Made by a program: the position numbers and the translations under genes
Shown here: in pieces, positions 8,195 through 11,511 of the stretch
Position numbering within the stretch: the stretch's first letter is position 1
How the letters are laid out: every line of letters begins with the position of its first letter
Notes under the pieces: generated by a model
What the model saw: only the letters and a program-made list of their open reading frames with translations
Database searches by the model: none
Told to the model about the DNA's origin: nothing
NCBI GenBank assembly: GCA_041583495.1
Contig: JBFHFS010000093.1
Coordinates: forward strand, 1 to 11,511
Reading direction: 5' to 3'
DNA from: JBFHFS01 sp041583495
Lineage (GTDB): Bacteria; Bacteroidota; Bacteroidia; Bacteroidales; Marinilabiliaceae
Length of the DNA: 11,511 nucleotides

Positions 8195-8311
8195 TCATAA
8201 ACATACATATAAACATACACAATACAACCCTATTGGGAGGTATATATGTAACTTTTAAAAAGATATATGCTGTATAAATGTAATACAACTACATTTATTA
8301 CAACGTTGGGC
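8195..8311 (+). other. attI-like integration region with first recombination core
   Basis: Between the recombinase stop and the first cassette lie two copies of ATAAACATACA (8197-8207, 8209-8219) and three copies of a WWTACAAC-type motif (AATACAAC 8221-8228, AATACAAC 8282-8289, ATTACAAC 8297-8304). The last abuts the core GTTGGGC (8305-8311, matching GTTRRRY), with the exchange point expected between G8305 and T8306. Overlapping inverted repeats TGTAATA/TATTACA and AATGTA/TACATT lie just left of the core. Direct repeats plus an imperfect inverted core pair are the layout known for attI. It could also hold a cassette promoter; none is clear. Confidence 0.6.
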
Positions 8312-9354
8312 GTCATTGAAAGAAACGATACTGCAACCTTGAAAACGAGATGAAGAAACTGATTTGGAAAATAGTATTGCCGCTGACTTTGATTCTTATT
8401 TCTACAATTACAATGTGGAGATATGTTTTAATAGTTGATGGTGTAGATGAAATCTTAACAGGATTTCCCTTACCGTATATATGTCCAGGTTGGCATACTT
8501 CATTATCGTATCAGATTTTTATAAGTGAGTTTATAATTGATTTCTTTATCTATTTTGCGTTTAGCTTTCTGATTGTGTTTCTCGTAAATAGATTCATTTG
8601 GAAAATTAGGACTAATAAGAAAATTGTTATTGCACTTTATATTATTTCAGGATTTCTAATCGCTGACCCTATTTTCTTGCTCGGACTAAATGACCATGTT
8701 TATAAATTAAAGAGTGACTTTGATACAAAAACTCTTGAAACAGGATTTAAGTTTTGGCACGGAAGTGTAGAAAGACCTGATTTGGATAAATATGTTTTAA
8801 GCCAGCAGGACTATATCAAGCGACTTGATTATTCTTGGGATAGCATAATTGACAATAATAGATTTGAGATAAAATATGTAAAACAAGCTGACAATAAATA
8901 TTTAGGATTCGACCCTACAAAAAGAATTGAAGAGGTGAATTTTATTGACAGCGTTGTGGTTTTAAGTAAAATGGAGTCGGACAGATTATATCAATTCATT
9001 TCGGATTCATTAAATTTTGACAAGAACAATTGCGGGCTTGATAGATATTTTGTGAATTCAGGTTTTATTGTTTCAACAAATGACACTTTGTTTGGAGCTA
9101 TCCATCTGACTTATGACTTGGATTGTATTGAGTTTACACCTGATTTGAATTCGTCAACATCATGGACTTTGACTTTAAAAGGGAAAGAAACATTGATAGA
9201 TTTTATAAACGAGATAAATAAACAACGAACGCCCAACAATGTATATACAAAATAGGCGAAATAGTAGTAAATTCAACGGTTGTAGCCCGCTTCAAAATTG
9301 TAGCGGTTTGATAAGTTCGAAGCCCGCAATCGCCCACTTTGCATATACTCAACG
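8306..9354 (+). mobile_element. Integron-like gene cassette 1
   Basis: A 1049-base unit from T8306 of the first core to G9354 of attC1, holding one gene on the plus strand. Its 5' end (GTTGGGCGT, 8305-8313) is the exact reverse complement of its 3' box (ACGCCCAAC, 9229-9237), as expected if the unit was inserted from a circle. It is visibly richer in A+T than the chromosomal genes to the left. Confidence 0.75.
8350..9255 (+). CDS. Hypothetical membrane protein of cassette 1
   Basis: I do not recognise a named family. Three hydrophobic helices are visible at about residues 5-26, 56-80 and 91-112, with PYICPGWHT between the first two. The remaining part (113-301) is a soluble, aspartate-rich region with no obvious motif. 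The first helix begins at the initiator (MKKLIWK), so it may be a signal anchor, and the large C-terminal part would lie on one face of the membrane. ATG is 44 bases inside the cassette and no Shine-Dalgarno sequence is seen. The last codons and the TAG (9253-9255) lie inside the left arm of attC1, so its C-terminal residues are encoded by the recombination site. Function unknown; a defence, toxin or stress role would be conjecture from location only. Confidence 0.75.
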   Translation: MKKLIWKIVLPLTLILISTITMWRYVLIVDGVDEILTGFPLPYICPGWHTSLSYQIFISEFIIDFFIYFAFSFLIVFLVNRFIWKIRTNKKIVIALYIISGFLIADPIFLLGLNDHVYKLKSDFDTKTLETGFKFWHGSVERPDLDKYVLSQQDYIKRLDYSWDSIIDNNRFEIKYVKQADNKYLGFDPTKRIEEVNFIDSVVVLSKMESDRLYQFISDSLNFDKNNCGLDRYFVNSGFIVSTNDTLFGAIHLTYDLDCIEFTPDLNSSTSWTLTLKGKETLIDFINEINKQRTPNNVYTK

Positions 9355-9360
9355 TTGTGT
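9231..9360 (+). other. attC1 recombination site
   Basis: The outer boxes are GCCCAAC (9231-9237, fits RYYYAAC) and GTTGTGT (9354-9360, near GTTRRRY). Inside, the left arm (to 9259) and right arm (from 9330) are inverted repeats: an 18-base stretch ending GGCGA matches the reverse complement of the right arm at 15 positions. The three differences are all A on the left against G in the reversed right arm, giving G.T wobbles when the bottom strand folds. The right arm has two extra bases next to the GTT box, like the extrahelical bases of attC sites. The centre (9260-9329) is variable and holds AGCCCGC twice (9284, 9321). Confidence 0.8.
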
Positions 9361-10501
9361 ACAATACAAATAAAGCATGAAGAACATATCAGATTGGATT
9401 GATAAAATCATTGAAGATTTAGTTGATCATTCAACGAAATTGAGTGATACTCTCCTTAAAGTACAAGTTTTAGCTTTTAAGATTGAAAATTCTCAACTTC
9501 AGGAATGGGTAAAACTTGAAATAAATGGATATGATGGAAAGGAACAACCAGACTATAGAAAGATACCGACTGAAGTGCAAGGCAACCTTATTCAAGATGC
9601 TGGATTGCGTGGTATTTTTACAAAGAATAGTGTAATTCTTCCAGTAGAATATCTTGGTTCAGAATATTGTGATGCACTGATGTCGATTTATTTGGGTTCA
9701 AGTGTTTCAGAGCTAGAGAAAATGACTTCAGGAGAAGAAAATTATCAGATTAATCTGCCACATTCAATTATTAGTCAGTTTAATTTAATAATGAAAAATT
9801 GGCAAGTGGACTCTGCTTGGCAAAAAATAGGTGTCAATTCCATTGAAGGAATACTATCCACCATTAAATCCACGCTTCTTAATTTTCTGCTTGAGTTAAA
9901 TAAGGAATTTGGAGATAATGACAATTTATCAATAATGAACAAGAAAGATGAAGTTGAAGACATTTTCAACAAAACAATTGGAACAATCAAGAGCGACAAT
10001 GTGAATATATCCATTGGAAATAAAACGGCTCAAGCTGTAAACTATGGAGAAAAGGCAAATGTCAATGTGGGAGCAGGTGACAATGTGACTCAGACTATTA
10101 ATTCGTCAATAAAAGCCGAAATAAAGGAATTAATAGACATGCTGAAAGGGAATATTGATAATTTGAACCTCGAAAGTGAAGAGAAGGAAGATGTTATTAA
10201 TGAAATAACAAGAGTTGAGACACAAGTTGAAAGAGATAATCCAAAAATGAACATAGTAAATGGAGCCCTGTCTACAATCAATGGTATACTTACAGGAATA
10301 GCAGCTAATGCATATACTCCAATTGTATTAGAAAAATTAGGAGATCTAATGTCAAAATTATAGAAAGTACTGTACACAACAGCCGGTCATAAAAAATTGC
10401 CGGGCAAGTGATTATAAGATAGGATAAAACAACAAATCAGCGTTCCAGCGACTCGATGATAACGAGCTCTGATATCGGCAACTTTTCATACCGGCGGAAC
10501 G
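9355..10501 (+). mobile_element. Integron-like gene cassette 2 (defence cassette)
   Basis: A 1147-base unit carrying the AbiTii-type gene. Its 5' end GTTGTGTACA (9354-9363) is the exact reverse complement of TGTACACAAC (10371-10380) at its 3' end. Both depart from the RYYYAAC/GTTRRRY consensus at the same paired position, so pairing is kept. The leader before the ATG is only 22 bases. Confidence 0.78.
9377..10363 (+). CDS. AbiTii-type abortive-infection protein (putative anti-phage defence)
   Basis: Residues 1 to about 180 match the pattern I know for the AbiTii domain: LVDHSTKLSDTLLKVQVLA, then LQEWVKLEINGYDG, then a PDYRKIPTEV segment. AbiTii domains occur in proteins linked to abortive infection, but the mechanism is not established. 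Residues about 205-242 form a repetitive, Asn/Gly/Val-rich stretch (NVNISIGN, ANVNVGAGDN) likely to make beta strands. After it comes a charged helical region (244-290) and a hydrophobic C-terminal part (about 290-325), which might touch a membrane or oligomerise. The 328-residue length is plausible. ATG lies 22 bases inside the cassette with no Shine-Dalgarno sequence. The TAG is eight bases before the cassette's 3' recombination box. Domain call is by motif memory; anti-phage function is inferred. Confidence 0.75.
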   Translation: MKNISDWIDKIIEDLVDHSTKLSDTLLKVQVLAFKIENSQLQEWVKLEINGYDGKEQPDYRKIPTEVQGNLIQDAGLRGIFTKNSVILPVEYLGSEYCDALMSIYLGSSVSELEKMTSGEENYQINLPHSIISQFNLIMKNWQVDSAWQKIGVNSIEGILSTIKSTLLNFLLELNKEFGDNDNLSIMNKKDEVEDIFNKTIGTIKSDNVNISIGNKTAQAVNYGEKANVNVGAGDNVTQTINSSIKAEIKELIDMLKGNIDNLNLESEEKEDVINEITRVETQVERDNPKMNIVNGALSTINGILTGIAANAYTPIVLEKLGDLMSKL

Positions 10502-10507
10502 TTATGG
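10374..10507 (+). other. attC2 recombination site
   Basis: The outer boxes are ACACAAC (10374-10380) and GTTATGG (10501-10507). The left arm (to 10402) and right arm (from 10476) are inverted repeats: GCCGGT...TTGCCG on the left matches the reversed right arm with one extra C and two A/G differences, both G.T wobbles in the bottom strand. The reversed right arm has about four extra bases beside the AAC box. The centre contains a second small hairpin, CTCG..CGAG (10452-10466). The right box starts cassette 3. Confidence 0.78.
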
Positions 10508-10760
10508 GCCAATTGGTCAAACTTAAAAATAATGGGGACCGGCAGTGATCCCTGGGCCGATCTGCCAAGCCGAAATGCGCGGCATTCCCTGCGGGCTCTG
10601 AAAAGCGGCAACCACCGATATCGAAAGGATACAACCGGTAGTGAGTTATTGAAAATAGGTATAATTGGCTTGCACAATTAAATTCGGATTTTGTATCCTG
10701 AAAAATTACAAAATCGGCCCAGGACAAATTTTGCAAGCCAAACAAGAACGGCGGTTAACG
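10501..10760 (+). repeat. Shared cassette 5' module, copy A
   Basis: The first 48 bases are identical to those at 11266-11313. Near-identity continues for about 110 bases to GCGGCAAC. After a divergent middle, AAATTCGGAT..GTATCC and ATTTTGCAAGC are again shared. In copy A GGCTTGCA (10668-10675) can pair with TGCAAGCC (10732-10739) around a GGAT/ATCC hairpin. It begins exactly at the attC2 core. Confidence 0.85.
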
Positions 10761-11266
10761 AACCGATCCGGGTTATGAACAGGCGGAAGGTTATTGAACG
10801 GAGGGAATGCCCTTCTCTCCCACCGAGAGCTTCGGAGCAAGGGTGTTCGGTGCCTCCCAACACGCAAAACATTTCCTTCGGGTTCTTCACCTTTTGTCCG
10901 AAATTTAAGTGGATATAAGTACCTTAGTGATGCAATGAACGGCGAAAGGGCTGCATCATCGAACCTGGTGACCTTACGAAGGGTGACAGAAAGGGCGGTG
11001 AAATACGGAAAAGGAAATGTTCCCACCGGAATGATTTGAAAGTCGCATGTAATTCGCCAAGGCGTCATGACAGCGACCAACTGGCCATAACAATGGCTAA
11101 ATGTAATGCGGGATAGACAGTGAGTAATTGTCCGGGCTGCACAGTTTGACCACCGCCAAATCTTTGATTTGACGGTTACTGATTGATAAGGAAAATAAAA
11201 GATTTGGCTCTGTGCAGAATTGAACAGGCGGTGCTTCGAGATCCCGCACTACACATAGCCTGTCCG
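10502..11266 (+). mobile_element. Integron-like cassette 3 without a convincing protein gene
   Basis: A 765-base unit between attC2 and attC3. Short ORFs occur on both strands (largest about 124 codons on the minus strand, 10706-11080), but none has recognisable domains, and several translate the structured repeat itself. The first part (10501-10760) is shared with cassette 4. The rest (about 10780-11060) has many hairpins: CACCGA/TCGGTG (10820-10852), GCTTCGGAGC (10829-10838), and GATGCA/TGCATC (10930-10957) enclosing a GAAA run. It is much richer in G+C than cassettes 1 and 2. A non-coding RNA, an antisense-type cassette or a decayed gene are the options. Confidence 0.65.
10504..10548 (+). 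CDS. Possible 14-residue micro-ORF at the cassette 3 start
   Basis: ATG overlaps the attC core GTTATGG, and TGA at 10546-10548 closes MGQLVKLKNNGDRQ. The same ORF occurs unchanged at 11269-11313 because the DNA there is identical. Nothing shows it is translated. Confidence 0.15.
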   Translation: MGQLVKLKNNGDRQ

Positions 11267-11272
11267 TTATGG
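11085..11272 (+). other. attC3 recombination site with long internal hairpin
   Basis: The outer boxes are CCATAAC (11085-11091) and GTTATGG (11266-11272), exact complements. The left arm (to 11114) and right arm (from 11241) pair through GGCTA, TGTA and TGCGGGAT; two A/G differences are G.T wobbles in the bottom strand. The centre is unusually long. CTGCACAG (11137-11144) pairs with CTGTGCAG (11210-11217), and GCCAAATCTTT (11155-11165) pairs exactly with AAAGATTTGGC (11198-11208). This gives a large terminal structure, as in the longer known attC sites. Confidence 0.78.
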
Positions 11273-11511
11273 GCCAATTGGTCAAACTTAAAAATAATGG
11301 GGACCGGCAGTGACCCCTGGGCCGGTCTGCCAAACCGAACCACGGCATTCCCCCCGGGCTCAGGAAGGCGGCAACGACCTGAACAGAAGGAATTCACCGG
11401 GCGTGGTTTATTGAACCAGACCACCACCGCTGGCTCGCACATTTAAATTCGGATCGCGTATCCGCAGGAGGTTCAATGTTGAGCCTTGTAAAATTTTGCA
11501 AGCAAAATAAG
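11266..11511 (+). repeat. Shared cassette 5' module, copy B (start of cassette 4, cut by window end)
   Basis: This is homologous to 10501-10760 from the attC core onward, and the similarity reaches the window edge (TTTTGCAAGC). In copy B GACCGG and CCGGTC form a perfect 6-base stem where copy A has one mismatch. The hairpin CGGAT/ATCCG is kept with a different loop. A further stem, GGTTCAA/TTGAGCC, replaces unrelated sequence of copy A. Whether cassette 4 carries a gene cannot be seen. Confidence 0.8.

Noticed and set aside
9260..9330. CRISPR-like repeat from the two AGCCCGC copies in attC1
   Set aside because: There are only two 7-base copies inside the variable centre of an attC site, with no array.
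11000..11060. Group II intron domain V near AAAGTCGCATGT
   Set aside because: The 3' arm resembles a domain V, but the 5' arm does not pair with it and no GUGYG intron start or RT gene is nearby.
10706..11080. Minus-strand ORF of 124 codons within cassette 3
   Set aside because: It has no recognisable domain and its composition is that of translated hairpin sequence (Arg, Pro and Phe rich). It is also antisense to the cassette direction. Kept only as a possibility in the cassette entry.
10437..11442. Similar minus-strand ORFs in both shared modules (peptide containing SLPVPIIFKFDQLAHN)
   Set aside because: The similarity comes from near-identical DNA of the shared module. The frames enter attC arms and lack conserved extent, so they are not independent evidence of a gene.

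Overview
The window reads as chromosomal DNA of a member of the Bacteroidota, probably a marine or anaerobic Bacteroidales/Marinilabiliales-type organism. This is inferred from three things: the protein families (Tat-lipoprotein glycosylasparaginase, topoisomerase III with two C-terminal zinc ribbons), promoter-like TAnnTTTG boxes with an upstream TTG, and start codons mostly without a Shine-Dalgarno sequence. No species can be named from sequence reading alone.

Positions 1-6743 hold ordinary chromosomal genes. They are a minus-strand exported glycosylasparaginase (164-1153), a divergent plus-strand metallophosphoesterase (1250-2248), a convergent topB (2270-4639) that shares a bidirectional terminator hairpin with it, and a plus-strand APC-type amino-acid permease (4875-6743). 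The permease carries a C-terminal domain resembling PTS EIIA type 2 but lacking the phosphorylatable histidine. A 338-base stretch with one doubtful 93-codon ORF follows.

Positions 7082-11511 are best read as an integron-like cassette array entering the chromosome. A tyrosine recombinase (370 aa) is followed on the same strand by an attI-like region with direct repeats and a first core GTTGGGC (8305-8311). Then come three complete cassettes and the start of a fourth, separated by three attC-like sites (9231-9360, 10374-10507, 11085-11272). Each site is a long imperfect inverted repeat bounded by complementary 7-mers ending in AAC and starting with GTT. In every cassette the 3' 7-mer is the exact reverse complement of the same cassette's own 5' end, as expected of units that pass through a circular form. 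Mismatches between arms are mostly A/G, which become G.T wobbles only in the bottom strand. That is the strand integron integrases are known to recombine.

Cassette 1 encodes a three-helix membrane protein of unknown function. Cassette 2 encodes an AbiTii-type abortive-infection protein, a likely anti-phage function. Cassettes 3 and 4 have no convincing protein gene, share a nearly identical 5' module, and are rich in hairpins, so they may be RNA-producing cassettes. The recombinase is unusual for an integron. It lacks the extra segment between catalytic patches II and III that defines IntI, carries an N-terminal extension with a PGxRW...W..P pattern, and lies in the same orientation as its cassettes. 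An IntI-specific search would probably report this array as attC sites without an integrase. A noncanonical recombinase serving a true attC array is the most interesting hypothesis in the window. It rests on sequence pattern and gene order, not on any activity data.
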